64,000 bases of DNA. It comes from Sphingopyxis yananensis. GTDB taxonomy: Bacteria > Pseudomonadota > Alphaproteobacteria > Sphingomonadales > Sphingomonadaceae. Shown piece by piece: positions 17,391 to 27,594 of this stretch. Positions within the stretch are counted from its first letter, which is position 1. Every line of letters begins with the position of its first letter. The position numbers were made by a program, and so were the translations under genes. The stretch covers positions 496,001 through 560,000 of the forward strand of contig NZ_JAJEWI010000005.1 in NCBI RefSeq assembly GCF_020687785.1. Reading direction: 5' to 3'. The notes beneath the pieces are model-generated. The model did no database searches and was not told the origin of the DNA. It was given only the letters and a program-made list of their open reading frames with translations.

Positions 17391-17984
17391 ATGACCATAG
17401 AGACTTTAAGCGCAGTTGCCGCAGCCGCCGAATCTACTGAGCATATTGCCCAAAAACCCGCTATATCCTTTCCCCCCAATGCGGTGCATTTGGTGCGAAC
17501 CAATCAACAATTGACCATGCAATTGTCCCAAATGGCCGATCAAAAGGCATCCATTTTGATGGGCGCGACCTTTGTGGTGTTCACCTTGGCCATTGGCCAA
17601 GCCCGCAGCAGCGCGGGTCTCTTGTCGATGCCATTGGCGGTGCTGGCGACCTTTTCTTTCTTATCGGCGTTGCTGGCCATTTCAGCGGTTTTGCCCCGCA
17701 TCGGTACGGGTCCGGTCAGCGGCCCGTCCGCCAATATCCTGTTTTTCGGCCAATTCGCCCATATGAGCGAGGGGGATTATATTGACGCCGTGAAACAACG
17801 TCTGCGCAGCGAGGAGGATTTTTACGAAACCATGCTGCGCGATACCTATCAAAATGGCGTGGTGCTGGCGCGGCGCAAATACCGCTATTTGGCTTATGCC
17901 TATCGTTTATTTGTGGTGGGGTTGACGCTGACCTTCCTGCTCTTTGCTTGGGAAATGGGCGTACATTGGTTCGCCGGCCCCTGA
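17391..17984 (+). CDS. Pycsar effector-like (PycTM/DUF5706) membrane protein
   Basis: 197 residues from the ATG at 17391, which has GGGAGG seven bases upstream; an earlier in-frame ATG at 17328 lacks one. Layout: soluble N-terminus, the segment VRTNQQLTMQLSQMADQKAS leading into two adjacent membrane helices (about residues 55-75 and 80-103), a helical cytosolic loop, and a last helix near 170-190. This is the pattern of PycTM effectors, which disrupt the membrane on binding cCMP or cUMP in Pycsar anti-phage defence. No pyrimidine cyclase gene lies next to it; the neighbours are acp upstream (divergent) and a MATE exporter downstream. Housekeeping roles for such proteins are possible. Confidence 0.6.
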   Translation: MTIETLSAVAAAAESTEHIAQKPAISFPPNAVHLVRTNQQLTMQLSQMADQKASILMGATFVVFTLAIGQARSSAGLLSMPLAVLATFSFLSALLAISAVLPRIGTGPVSGPSANILFFGQFAHMSEGDYIDAVKQRLRSEEDFYETMLRDTYQNGVVLARRKYRYLAYAYRLFVVGLTLTFLLFAWEMGVHWFAGP

Positions 17985-18189
17985 GGCGGCACCAGAAGCT
18001 GAGCGTACACATGCCGCCATGGCTTGGATCGGCGCGATAGCATGGCGACGGGGGTGGTAGGCGGATCATGTGGGGACATGGGGCGCGTGGCTTTGGGGCA
18101 CCAGCGGTGCAAAGATCGACACTTCATGCCATGACCATGGCTGTACAATGGTTGATGCTCTGCGTGTAAAGCCCTATCGCCAAGCATCT

Positions 18190-19608
18190 ATGACCGCTTC
18201 TCAAACTTCCTTCACACCGACATCCGCAGTGACGACCCCTGCAACGACCAATTTTGGCCGCGAATTTCGATCGATGTTCCATTTGGCCCTGCCTTTGGCC
18301 GCGGCCAATTTGCTGCAAATGATGGTGCACGCCATCGACGTGATTTTCGTAGCGCGCTTGGGCGATGCGGCCTTGGCGGCGGCGTCTTTGTCGGTCGCGA
18401 TATTTGGCCTGTTGGTATGGAGTGGCAGCGGCTTGGTGGGGGCCGCCGCGCCGTTAATGGCTGCGGAACTGGGCAAGCGCAGCCATGCGGTACGCGAAGT
18501 GCGGCGCACCATGCGTATGGCTTTGTGGCTGTCATTTCTTCTGTCTTGTTTGTTCATGGCCATTTGCTGGATGGGCAAGGATGTCATGTTGGCAACGGGC
18601 CAGCCCCCCGCCACCGCAGAACGTGCGGGTTCGTTCCTGCGCATCTTGATGTGGGCGACATTTCCGATGATCGCATCGGCGGTGCTAAGGGTGTTCGTCG
18701 CGACATTGGGCCGTCCGACCATTGCCACGATGATCACCTTTTTGGCGTTGTTCGTGAATGCGTTGGGGAATTGGACTTTGGTGTTCGGCAATTTGGGAAT
18801 GCCGGAACTGGGACTCTATGGCTCGGCCGTGTCCAGCGTGATCACCAGCTTTGTGATGATGTTCGCCTATATCATCGTCATTCAAACCGACCGCCGCTTC
18901 CGCCGTTTCCACATTTTCGGGAATTTCTGGCGCGCGGAATGGCAGCGTTTTCGCGATATGATCCGCATCGGCCTGCCCATCGCGCTGACCATTTTGGCCG
19001 AAGCAGGGCTGTTCACGGGCGCGGCCTTTTTGATGGGGCGCATTGGCGAAAGCGAATTGGCAGGACATACGATTGCGCTGCAAGTCGCGTCGCTGGCCTT
19101 TCAAATCCCATTTGGTGTGGCGCAAGCGGCCACGATTCGGGTGGGACTGGCTTATGGCGCCAAGGATCATTTGGGGATTGCCTTGGCGGCCCGCTCGGCC
19201 TTTTTGCTGGGCGTGGGCTTCATGGTGCTGACCTGTTCGATCATGTGGTTTGCACCCAAATTGGTGTTGTCCATCTATGTGGATGTTGACGCACCGCAAA
19301 ATGCCGCGCTGGTTGGCTTTGCCTTGCAATTCCTTGTGATCGCGGCGGCCTTTCAACTCGCCGATGGCGCGCAAGCAGTCGCCGCAGGGGCCTTGCGCGG
19401 CCTGCAAGATACGCGCACGCCCATGTTCATCGCGATGTTTGGATATTGGGCCGCGGGCTATGGTACGTCCATCTATCTGGGTTTCTGGACCGACTATGCC
19501 GGTGTCGGTGTGTGGATTGGTTTGGCGGTCGGCTTGTTGGTCGCGGCCATTTTGCTGATGGCGCGTTGGCATTTTCGTGCCGCTTTTGGGTTGTTACCAA
19601 AGGCTTGA
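18190..19608 (+). CDS. MATE family multidrug/sodium or proton antiporter
   Basis: 472-residue polytopic membrane protein with two MatE repeats and about 12 hydrophobic helices; examples are LALPLAAANLLQMMVHAIDV in the first half and IGLPIALTILAEAGLFTGAA in the second. MATE proteins export organic cations and drugs in exchange for Na+ or H+. The ATG at 18190 is chosen because upstream in-frame residues show no family pattern; the N-terminal 20-odd residues rich in Ser and Thr are cytosolic. It is 205 bases after the PycTM-like gene. The substrate cannot be told. Confidence 0.9.
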   Translation: MTASQTSFTPTSAVTTPATTNFGREFRSMFHLALPLAAANLLQMMVHAIDVIFVARLGDAALAAASLSVAIFGLLVWSGSGLVGAAAPLMAAELGKRSHAVREVRRTMRMALWLSFLLSCLFMAICWMGKDVMLATGQPPATAERAGSFLRILMWATFPMIASAVLRVFVATLGRPTIATMITFLALFVNALGNWTLVFGNLGMPELGLYGSAVSSVITSFVMMFAYIIVIQTDRRFRRFHIFGNFWRAEWQRFRDMIRIGLPIALTILAEAGLFTGAAFLMGRIGESELAGHTIALQVASLAFQIPFGVAQAATIRVGLAYGAKDHLGIALAARSAFLLGVGFMVLTCSIMWFAPKLVLSIYVDVDAPQNAALVGFALQFLVIAAAFQLADGAQAVAAGALRGLQDTRTPMFIAMFGYWAAGYGTSIYLGFWTDYAGVGVWIGLAVGLLVAAILLMARWHFRAAFGLLPKA

Positions 19609-19672
19609 CGCTTGGCTTTCAGCGCGGCTGATGGGCGGCGTCAAAAATATGCAAATTTTTTTCGCTATCATC

Positions 19673-19701
19673 CTTGAAGCGATCAAAAGCGCCGCCCATA
19701 T
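19673..19701 (+). promoter_or_regulatory. Heat-shock (RpoH-type) promoter of groESL
   Basis: CTTGAA at 19673-19678, a 16-base spacer and CCCATAT at 19695-19701 match the sigma-32 consensus. The start site would fall near 19708, placing the CIRCE operator at the beginning of the transcript. Confidence 0.7.
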
Positions 19702-19710
19702 CCCCGTCTG

Positions 19711-19737
19711 TTAGCACTCCTTTGCAGTGAGTGCTAA
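19711..19737 (+). promoter_or_regulatory. CIRCE operator (HrcA binding site)
   Basis: TTAGCACTC, nine bases, GAGTGCTAA: a perfect CIRCE inverted repeat 31 bases before the groES start. It is the binding site of the heat-shock repressor HrcA, so groESL is under both HrcA and probably RpoH control. The hrcA gene is not in the window. Confidence 0.97.
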
Positions 19738-19768
19738 ATGTCATTTTATTGTTTCTGGAGGGACATCC

Positions 19769-20056
19769 ATGAAATTTCGTCCGTTGCACGACCGCGTGCT
19801 GGTTCGCCGTATCGAAGCCAATGAAAAGACCGCTGGCGGCATCATTATTCCTGATTCGGCAAAAGAAAAGCCCAGCGAAGGCGAAATAGTCGCTGTTGGC
19901 GAAGGCGCCCGTGACGAAGACGGCGACCGCATTCCCCTCGACGTGAAGGCTGGCGACCGCATTTTGTTCGGCAAATGGTCGGGTACCGAAGTGAAGGTCG
20001 ATGGTGAAGATCTGCTCATCATGAAGGAATCGGACATTCTGGGCATCATCGCCTAA
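19769..20056 (+). CDS. groES: Co-chaperonin GroES
   Basis: 95-residue 10-kDa chaperonin that caps the GroEL cavity. It starts [14 protein letters not shown], typical of the family, with the mobile loop [16 protein letters not shown] and the C-terminal [14 protein letters not shown]. The ATG at 19769 is preceded by ctggagg; an upstream in-frame start would fall inside the CIRCE operator and is rejected. groEL follows after 46 bases in the same operon. Confidence 0.98.
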   Translation: MKFRPLHDRVLVRRIEANEKTAGGIIIPDSAKEKPSEGEIVAVGEGARDEDGDRIPLDVKAGDRILFGKWSGTEVKVDGEDLLIMKESDILGIIA

Positions 20057-20090
20057 GTCATTCCTTTTCCGTTATTTCTGATATTTTTGA

Positions 20091-21746
<1,656 letters not shown>

Positions 21747-21774
21747 GTCCACCACCCAGCTCTTGTTGGAATTT

Positions 21775-21806
21775 GGGGGTCAGGGCATTGCTCCGGCCCC
21801 CTTTTT
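21775..21806 (+). terminator. Terminator of groESL
   Basis: GGGGG pairs with CCCCC, extended inward by weaker pairs around a short loop and followed by T6, 28 bases after the groEL stop. Confidence 0.8.
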
Positions 21807-21955
21807 TCATGCGCGGTTCAGGGGCGCTTTGGGATGAAGGCGGCCCCAGATCATCCCCGCGTCTGGCCTGATCATGATGCGGGACGTGCAATGCGCCCGC
21901 ATATAAGGGCAATTTGCGGATTGTCAGCGATGGCCGGTGTTTCTAGCGTGGGGGT

Positions 21956-22837
21956 GTGATTTTGTTTCATTTTGCCTTTTTCGCCGCGGCAATGGTCGCC
22001 CCTGGTTTTCATGCCCCAGCGCTGGGCGATGATTTTGGCTCTGCGGCTGGCTCGCCGGTCGGCGGCGCTTTGGCCGCTACGCCCGCATCGGCCCCGCTGC
22101 CTGCATCTGTCGCCGCATCCACCGCTGCGCCGCCACCGGTCCAGCAATGCGGTTATGAGGTGGTGGCCGAATATCCCCATGACAGCAGCGCCTTCACCCA
22201 AGGCCTATTCTGGCATGACGGCCATTTATATGAAGGCACGGGGCAATATGGCCAGTCGCGCCTGTCGCGCGTGCAATTGTCCAGCGGCAAGGCCCTGAAA
22301 ACCCAGCCCCTCTCAGACGATCATTTCGGCGAAGGGATTACGCGCTGGGGCGATCAGATCATCGGTGTCACATGGCGCAGCGGTGTTGGCTATCGCTGGC
22401 GACTCAAGGATCTCAAGCCGCTGGGCCAGTTCCGCTATGAAGGCGAGGGGTGGGGCATCACCATGGTCGGCCCTGAAATGGCGCTGAGCGATGGCACATC
22501 GACGCTGCGTTTCTTTGACCCCGCGACCATGGCGGAACAGCGCCGTGTTACCGTGAAGCTGGGCGGTCGCCCCATTGCGATGATCAATGAATTGGAAACC
22601 ATCCAGGGCAAAATATGGGCCAATGTGTGGATGAGCGACGCGATCATCCGCCTAAACCCCGCCGATGGTGCGATTGACCAAGTGGTGAATTTTTCAGGGC
22701 TACGTGAAAAATCGGGCGCGGTGGGCCATGACATGGTGCTGAACGGCATTGCGTGGGACGATCAGGGGCAGCGTTTATTTGTGACCGGCAAAAATTGGTC
22801 GAAATTATATCATGTTCGGGTGACGAACTGCCGCTGA
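21956..22837 (+). CDS. Secreted glutaminyl-peptide cyclotransferase, bacterial beta-propeller type
   Basis: 293 residues from a GTG start. The enzyme converts N-terminal Gln into pyroglutamate. The N-terminus is a signal peptide followed by an Ala/Pro-rich linker; the catalytic five-bladed propeller begins near residue 60 with QQCGYEVVAEYPHDSSAFTQ and has the family pattern GLFWHDGHLYEGTGQYG, FGEGITRWGDQI, and INELETIQGKIWANVW. This places it with plant-type and bacterial glutaminyl cyclases, not the mammalian zinc type. It stands alone and ends in a hairpin shared with the converging lipoprotein gene. Confidence 0.85.
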   Translation: MILFHFAFFAAAMVAPGFHAPALGDDFGSAAGSPVGGALAATPASAPLPASVAASTAAPPPVQQCGYEVVAEYPHDSSAFTQGLFWHDGHLYEGTGQYGQSRLSRVQLSSGKALKTQPLSDDHFGEGITRWGDQIIGVTWRSGVGYRWRLKDLKPLGQFRYEGEGWGITMVGPEMALSDGTSTLRFFDPATMAEQRRVTVKLGGRPIAMINELETIQGKIWANVWMSDAIIRLNPADGAIDQVVNFSGLREKSGAVGHDMVLNGIAWDDQGQRLFVTGKNWSKLYHVRVTNCR

Positions 22838-22873
22838 GTCTGCGCCCGTCCCGTTGGCGCTGTTGACAAGATA

Positions 22874-22905
22874 AAGGGCCGCCTTCCCATCGGAATGCGG
22901 CCCTT
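22874..22905. terminator. Hairpin between converging genes
   Basis: AAGGGCCGC pairs with GCGGCCCTT, and TTCC with GGAA inside. There is no long T run, so strength is uncertain, but it lies exactly between converging genes. Confidence 0.6.
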
Positions 22906-22945
22906 CGTCAAGCCATGGGCTTTTCACCCATCGCCGCCATCGGGA

Positions 22946-23269
22946 TTAGTCGTTGGCTTTGGCTTTTTCAGTTTCAGTTTTGATTTTGTCACCAGCCTTG
23001 TTCACGGCGTCGCCAGCGGCGTTGACTGTGCCTTCAATGGCATTGCCAGCATCGCGAGCCGCATTTGCGGTTGCGTCAGCGGCTTTGTTTGCGCCAGCTT
23101 CGATCTTGTCGCCGGCCACAGCGGCGTCACGCGCAATGGCGTCACCAGCGGTTGCGGCATCTTCAGCAATAGCATCGCCCGCATTTTCCGTGGCTTGTTG
23201 GCTTTTTTCCGAACAAGCGGCCATGCCCAAGGTGGCAACGGCCAAGGATGCGATCAGCAATTTACGCAT
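22946..23269 (-). CDS. Small Ala-rich lipoprotein with amphipathic repeats
   Basis: 107 residues. The start MRKLLIASLAVATLGMAAC ends in a lipobox with Cys19, so it should be lipidated in the envelope. The rest is a run of loosely repeated units such as GDAIAEDAATAGDAIARDAA and NAAGDAVNKAGDKI, predicted as one long amphipathic helix, like LEA-type or entericidin-like proteins. Longer in-frame starts on this strand lack the lipobox. It lies downstream of a second lipoprotein gene of similar style on the same strand, with a terminator between. Function unknown; a stress or envelope spacer role is a guess. Confidence 0.8.
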   Translation of the reverse strand: MRKLLIASLAVATLGMAACSEKSQQATENAGDAIAEDAATAGDAIARDAAVAGDKIEAGANKAADATANAARDAGNAIEGTVNAAGDAVNKAGDKIKTETEKAKAND

Positions 23270-23444
23270 AGAATTTTCCCTTTTCCTGTTGCCGCATCCG
23301 ATCAGCGGCAAGTGGGGTGAGAACTTTTGAGCGCCAAATTCGTTGCATGATGATTGGTAAGATTGTCCTGCTTTGATAGGCGGGTCAGCGCGTTTGCGCA
23401 GATTTTCGGCCCATAAGGCTGCCCACCACATGCAGGCTGGGCGC

Positions 23445-23475
23445 AAAAAAGGGCCGCTGCTTTCGCAGGCGGCCC
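23445..23475 (-). terminator. Terminator after the upstream lipoprotein gene
   Basis: On the minus strand GGGCCGCctgc pairs with gcagCGGCCC, followed by T6. It lies about 30 bases after the stop of the gene at 23506-23820. Confidence 0.8.
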
Positions 23476-23505
23476 TCTATGTATCAGCCAATGGCTGAAC
23501 GCGGC

Positions 23506-23820
23506 TTATTTCTTAGCAGCGTCAACAGCAGCCTTTGCAGCGTCGGCAGCTTCTTGAGCAGCACCGGCAGCTTCAGCAGCCTTGTCGGTTGCAACAGCAG
23601 CGCCAGCAGCCGCCGCGTCCGTCGCAGCAGCAGCAGCGTCGGTTGCAGCAACAGCAGCGGTGTCAGCAGCCGAAGCAGCAGCGTCCAGCGCGCTGTCAGC
23701 AGCACCTTCAACCGATTCCGTCGAGGTGTCGACAGTGGCGGTTTCTTCTGCTGGCTTCGAGCAAGCAGCAAGGCCGAGCGAAGCGGCAAGGACGAGCGAC
23801 AGCGTGATCGACTTCTTCAT
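23506..23820 (-). CDS. Small, extremely Ala-rich lipoprotein
   Basis: 104 residues, almost half of them Ala. MKKSITLSLVLAASLGLAAC is a lipoprotein signal with Cys20 as the lipidated residue; then an acidic Thr/Glu segment and a tail built on ATDAAAAATDAAAAG and AAQEAADAAKAAVDAAKK, predicted as a continuous helix. The sequence resembles a longer-range paralogue of the lipoprotein 236 bases downstream. A longer frame upstream of the Met lacks any family pattern. The GCA/GCT repeats make it prone to replication slippage. Function unknown. Confidence 0.75.
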   Translation of the reverse strand: MKKSITLSLVLAASLGLAACSKPAEETATVDTSTESVEGAADSALDAAASAADTAAVAATDAAAAATDAAAAGAAVATDKAAEAAGAAQEAADAAKAAVDAAKK

Positions 23821-24068
23821 ATGGGTATACCCCTCTTGATGTAACCGATCGGACAAAATTCCGGCTGAACAATTCAGGCCGTGAACCCGCCAATCAGCCT
23901 TTATATTTACTGGCGCAGATTTTGTCCTGCAATGGTGATCTGATGGCTCGCCGCTCCGTTCGTCGCAATATTCCCATTGTCGGCGGCAAAGAGGCCCGTT
24001 TATCAGCATCGGTTCATCGCGAAGCAAGATGGGCGGGGACGCCCCATGCAGCCAGTGATTGACCTCAT

Positions 24069-24084
24069 ATAAAGAATTCTTTAT
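24069..24084. promoter_or_regulatory. Perfect 16-bp palindrome, candidate operator of the methionine operon
   Basis: ATAAAGAATTCTTTAT reads the same on both strands, and pairing extends to about 24066-24087 with one G-T. It ends 10 bases before the preferred ATG of the ArsR-type gene and would cover its translation start region. This is the expected form and place for an autoregulatory ArsR operator controlling the whole met operon. Confidence 0.7.
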
Positions 24085-24094
24085 GTGCGCCTTC

Positions 24095-25036
24095 ATGGCC
24101 GAGCTGATCGACATTTTCCGCGCCCTTGCTGACCCCACGCGTTTGCGTGTGGTGTCGTTGCTGCGTGAAATGGAATTGGCGATTGGCGAATTGGCGGTGG
24201 TGCTGGATCAAAGCCAACCGCGCGTGTCACGTCATGTTCGCATTTTGGCCGAAGCGGGCGTCATTGAACGCCACCGCGAGGGAAGCTGGGTGTTTCTGCG
24301 TGTGCCGCGCACGGGTCCGGTGGCGGCCTTGGTGTCGACCATTCACCAATGGCCCTATATGGCACAGGAGGCCGCGCAAATTGCGCAGGACGCCGCCCGA
24401 TTAACCGCTGTTCGCGCCGACCGCGAAGTGGCGGCGGAACGCTATTTTGCTGAACATGCCGAGGAATGGGACGCCATAAGGTCGCGCTATGTTGCAGAAA
24501 GCGACGTAGAAGCCGCGATCTTGGCCATGATGCAGGGCCGCGCCATTGGCCATTTGCTGGACATTGGCACCGGCACGGGACGCATGGCGGAAATTTTGGG
24601 GCAGGCCGCCGACCATATTACCGCGCTGGACCGCAGCCCAGAAATGCTGCGCATCGCGCGCACGAAATTGACCGCCCAAAATCTGCCCATTGATTTGGTG
24701 CAGGGGGATTTTCTGTCGCTGCCCTTGGCGGACGGCGTGGTGGATATGGTGGTCATGCATCAGGTGCTGCATTTCGCCCATGAACCAGAACGGGTGATCG
24801 CAGAAACGGCGCGGGTGTTGCGGGCGGGTGGCCATGTGCTGATCGTCGATTTCGCGCCGCATGATGACGAAGAATTGCGCAGCGTGGCGGCCCATGCGCG
24901 CTTGGGCTTTTCCGATACACAAATGAATCAATGGTTCGAAGCTGCGGGGTTGCAGCTTGAAAAGATTGAAACGCTGGATGGGGGCACGCTCAGCGTCAAG
25001 CTGTGGCTGGGCCAGCGCTGCGTTGATGAGGGATGA
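24095..25036 (+). CDS. ArsR-type regulator fused to a SAM-dependent methyltransferase domain
   Basis: 313 residues. The N-terminal winged helix (about residues 1-85) has the ArsR pattern DIFRALADPTRLRVVSLL and the recognition segment LDQSQPRVSRHVRILAEAGVI. The C-terminal half from about 115 is a class I methyltransferase with motif I LLDIGTGTGRM and a later DMVVMHQVLHF. No metal-binding Cys pair typical of metal sensors is seen. Regulators of this form sit upstream of metF in alphaproteobacteria and are thought to sense SAM or SAH (SahR-like), which is inference here. The stop overlaps the metF start. The ATG at 24083 is an alternative that would overlap the palindrome. Confidence 0.85.
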   Translation: MAELIDIFRALADPTRLRVVSLLREMELAIGELAVVLDQSQPRVSRHVRILAEAGVIERHREGSWVFLRVPRTGPVAALVSTIHQWPYMAQEAAQIAQDAARLTAVRADREVAAERYFAEHAEEWDAIRSRYVAESDVEAAILAMMQGRAIGHLLDIGTGTGRMAEILGQAADHITALDRSPEMLRIARTKLTAQNLPIDLVQGDFLSLPLADGVVDMVVMHQVLHFAHEPERVIAETARVLRAGGHVLIVDFAPHDDEELRSVAAHARLGFSDTQMNQWFEAAGLQLEKIETLDGGTLSVKLWLGQRCVDEG

Positions 25037-25041
25037 TAAAA

Positions 25042-25983
25042 ATGAGCAAAATTTTGGACAGCGCCGCCGAAGCGCGCTTGGCGGCGGACAGCCCGTTGTT
25101 CGCCGGTTTGGCGGGGGATATAGGCGTCAGCTTTGAATTTTTTCCGCCCAAAACGGAAAAGATGGAAGCGGTGCTGTGGGAAACATTCCGCACGTTGGAG
25201 CCGTTGCAACCCAATTTTGTGTCGGTGACCTATGGCGCGGGCGGCACGACGCGCGAACGCACGCACAACACCGTCGCCCGCATTGCCGCCGAAAGCCAAG
25301 TCCCTGCTGCCGCGCATTTGACCTGCGTCGATGCGACCCGCGATGAAATTGACGCGGTGGCACAGGCTTATTGGGATGCTGGCGTGCGCCATATTGTCGC
25401 CCTGCGCGGTGATATGCCAGCCGGTGCGCCCTATCGCCCGCATCCCAATGGTTATGAAAATGCGCTTGATCTGGTGGCAGGCCTAAAGAAAATTGCGCCT
25501 TTCGATATTTCGGTCGCCGCCTATCCAGAAATGCACCCCGACAGCATCAATGTGCAGGCCGATATCGACAATTTGAAGCGCAAGATTGATGCGGGCGCGA
25601 CCCGTGCGATCACGCAATTCTTCTTTTCGCCGGACACCTTTTTGCGCTTCCGCGACGCGGCCGCAGCGGCGGGGATAAGCGCCCCTATTTTGCCCGGTAT
25701 CTTGCCCGTATCCAATGTGTCGCAAACACGCCGCATGGCCGATATGTGCGGCACGGATATTCCGGCATGGATGGTGCAATTGTTCGATGGTCTGGATGAC
25801 CTGCCCGGCTCGCGCCAATTGGTCGCGGCGACCATCGCGGCGGAAATGTGCCGCAAGCTTTATGCGGGCGGCGTACGGGATTTCCATTTCTATACGTTGA
25901 ACCGCGCCGAACTCAGCTATGCCATTTGCCACTTGCTGGGTCTGCGCCCACAATCGGCCACCCACACGGAGAAAGCCGCATGA
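25042..25983 (+). CDS. metF: 5,10-methylenetetrahydrofolate reductase
   Basis: FAD enzyme that makes 5-methyl-THF for methionine synthesis. 313 residues from ATG 25042, with an alternative ATG at 25033 that overlaps the previous stop. Family motifs are SFEFFPPKTEKME (the catalytic Glu of the barrel), PNFVSVTYGAGGT, HLTCVDAT, HIVALRGDMP and ITQFFFSPDTF. The stop overlaps the start of metH part 1 (ATGA), so the two are translationally coupled. Length is normal for bacterial MetF. Confidence 0.97.
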   Translation: MSKILDSAAEARLAADSPLFAGLAGDIGVSFEFFPPKTEKMEAVLWETFRTLEPLQPNFVSVTYGAGGTTRERTHNTVARIAAESQVPAAAHLTCVDATRDEIDAVAQAYWDAGVRHIVALRGDMPAGAPYRPHPNGYENALDLVAGLKKIAPFDISVAAYPEMHPDSINVQADIDNLKRKIDAGATRAITQFFFSPDTFLRFRDAAAAAGISAPILPGILPVSNVSQTRRMADMCGTDIPAWMVQLFDGLDDLPGSRQLVAATIAAEMCRKLYAGGVRDFHFYTLNRAELSYAICHLLGLRPQSATHTEKAA

Positions 25984-27044
25984 GCAGCACTTCTGTTCTG
26001 TCCGCCCGCCAAGCCTTGCTTACCGCCGCCAAAGACCGCGTCTTGTTGACCGACGGCGGTTGGGGCACCCAGATCCAATTGCGCAAATTGGTCGAGGCTG
26101 ATTATGGGGGCGATCTGGGCCTGAGCCACGATCAAAAGGGCAATAATGACATTCTTGCCCTGACGCGCCCCGATGTGGTGACCGCGATCAGCAATGATTA
26201 TTTCGCGGCCGGTTCGGATATTATTTCCACCAATACTTTCAGCGCCAACATCATCAGCCAAGCCGATTATGGCGCGGAACATTTGGTCAAACAGATCAAC
26301 CATGAAAGCGCCCGCCTTGGCCGCGAAGCCGCCGACCGTTTCACCGCCCAAGATGGCCGCCGCCGCTTTGTGGCGGGGGCGGTCGGGCCGACCAACAAAA
26401 CCTTGTCGCTGTCGCCGGACGTCAACAATCCAGGCTATCGCGAAATTGATTTTGACCATTTGAAAAATGTCTATCTGGAACAAGTGATCGCGCTGGCCGA
26501 GGGCGGGGCGGATTTCATCTTGATCGAAACCATTTTTGACACGCTCAACGCCAAAGCGGGGATCAGCGCCACTTTGGAAGCCCAAGAACAATTGGGCCGC
26601 GATTTGCCGCTGATGATTTCGATGACGCTGACCGACCTGTCGGGCCGCAACCTGTCGGGCCATACGGTCGAGGCATTTTGGTGCGCGGTGCGCCACGCCA
26701 AACCGCTGACCATCGGGCTGAACTGTTCGTTCGGCGCGCAGCAATTGCGCCCGCATGTCAAGCTGCTCAGCGAAATCGCGGATACGTTGGTGATGGTCTA
26801 TCCCAACGCTGGCTTGCCCAATGAATTGGGCGAATATGACGAATTGCCACCAACTACCGCTGCTTTTGTTCAGGAATGGGCCGCGGCTGGGCAGGTGAAT
26901 ATTTTGGGTGGTTGTTGCGGGTCGACGCCCGCTCACATTGCGGCGATGGCCAAGGCGGTGGACGGCCTAAAAGGTCGGCCCATCCCCGATGTTCCCGTGC
27001 GCACGCGCCTTGCAGGGCTTGAACCCTTCATCATGGCGGCCTGA
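25980..27044 (+). CDS. metH: Methionine synthase, homocysteine-binding module
   Basis: 354-residue stand-alone N-terminal part of cobalamin-dependent methionine synthase. It carries the homocysteine S-methyltransferase barrel: VLLTDGGWGTQI at the start, GPTNKTLS and NCSFGAQQLR in the middle, and GGCCGSTPAH near the end, so the three zinc-ligating cysteines are present. The folate, cobalamin and activation domains are encoded by a second gene at 27595, with a GNAT gene between. Start, stop and ribosome spacing are intact, so this is a natural split, not a frameshift. Coupled to metF by ATGA. Confidence 0.95.
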   Translation: MSSTSVLSARQALLTAAKDRVLLTDGGWGTQIQLRKLVEADYGGDLGLSHDQKGNNDILALTRPDVVTAISNDYFAAGSDIISTNTFSANIISQADYGAEHLVKQINHESARLGREAADRFTAQDGRRRFVAGAVGPTNKTLSLSPDVNNPGYREIDFDHLKNVYLEQVIALAEGGADFILIETIFDTLNAKAGISATLEAQEQLGRDLPLMISMTLTDLSGRNLSGHTVEAFWCAVRHAKPLTIGLNCSFGAQQLRPHVKLLSEIADTLVMVYPNAGLPNELGEYDELPPTTAAFVQEWAAAGQVNILGGCCGSTPAHIAAMAKAVDGLKGRPIPDVPVRTRLAGLEPFIMAA

Positions 27045-27047
27045 GCC

Positions 27048-27572
27048 ATGACGGCAGGGACAGGCTGGACCATGCGCGAAGCGGGGGTAGAGGATGCCGC
27101 CGCCCTCGCGCTGGTTGGCGCGGCAACATTTCTCGAAAGCTTTGCCGGTGTTATCGATGGCGACGCGATTGTGGGTCATTGCGCTCGTCATCATCAAAGC
27201 GATGCCTATCGTGCGTTGCTGGAAAATGGTGCCCGCGCATGGTTGATCGAAGCCACCACAGGCGGCGCGCCCTTGGGCTATGCGCTGGTCAGCCAACCCG
27301 ATTTGGCGGCCGCGCAGGTCGGTGATCTGGAATTAAAGCGCATCTACAGCCTGTCGCGCTTTCATGGGCTGGGCATGGGCGCTCGGTTGATGGACGCCGC
27401 ATTAGGGGCTGCGGCGGGTTATCAGCGCCTGTTGCTGGGCGTTTACCACGGCAATAGCCGCGCCCTCGCTTTTTATAAAAAACAAGGCTTCACCCAAATT
27501 GGATCCCGCCAGTTCCAAGTGGGTCCGCGCCTGTATGACGATTATATTCTCGCGCGCCCCGTGGCCGTCTGA
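27048..27572 (+). CDS. GNAT family N-acetyltransferase in the met operon
   Basis: 174-residue acetyltransferase with the usual GNAT elements: an N-terminal [16 protein letters not shown] strand-helix, the acetyl-CoA loop in [15 protein letters not shown] (a variant of the Q/RxxGxG/A motif) and the C-terminal [14 protein letters not shown] motif. It starts three bases after metH part 1 and ends 22 bases before metH part 2, so it is translated in the middle of the split gene. The substrate is unknown; an amino acid or small amine linked to methionine metabolism is only a guess. Confidence 0.85.
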   Translation: MTAGTGWTMREAGVEDAAALALVGAATFLESFAGVIDGDAIVGHCARHHQSDAYRALLENGARAWLIEATTGGAPLGYALVSQPDLAAAQVGDLELKRIYSLSRFHGLGMGARLMDAALGAAAGYQRLLLGVYHGNSRALAFYKKQGFTQIGSRQFQVGPRLYDDYILARPVAV

Positions 27573-27594
27573 ACAATATTTGCGGAAAGACAAG

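Noticed and set aside
23506..23820. Gln-rich protein on the plus strand opposite the Ala-rich lipoprotein
   Set aside because: The minus strand has a perfect lipoprotein signal and a terminator; the Gln-rich frame is the mirror of GCA/GCT repeats.
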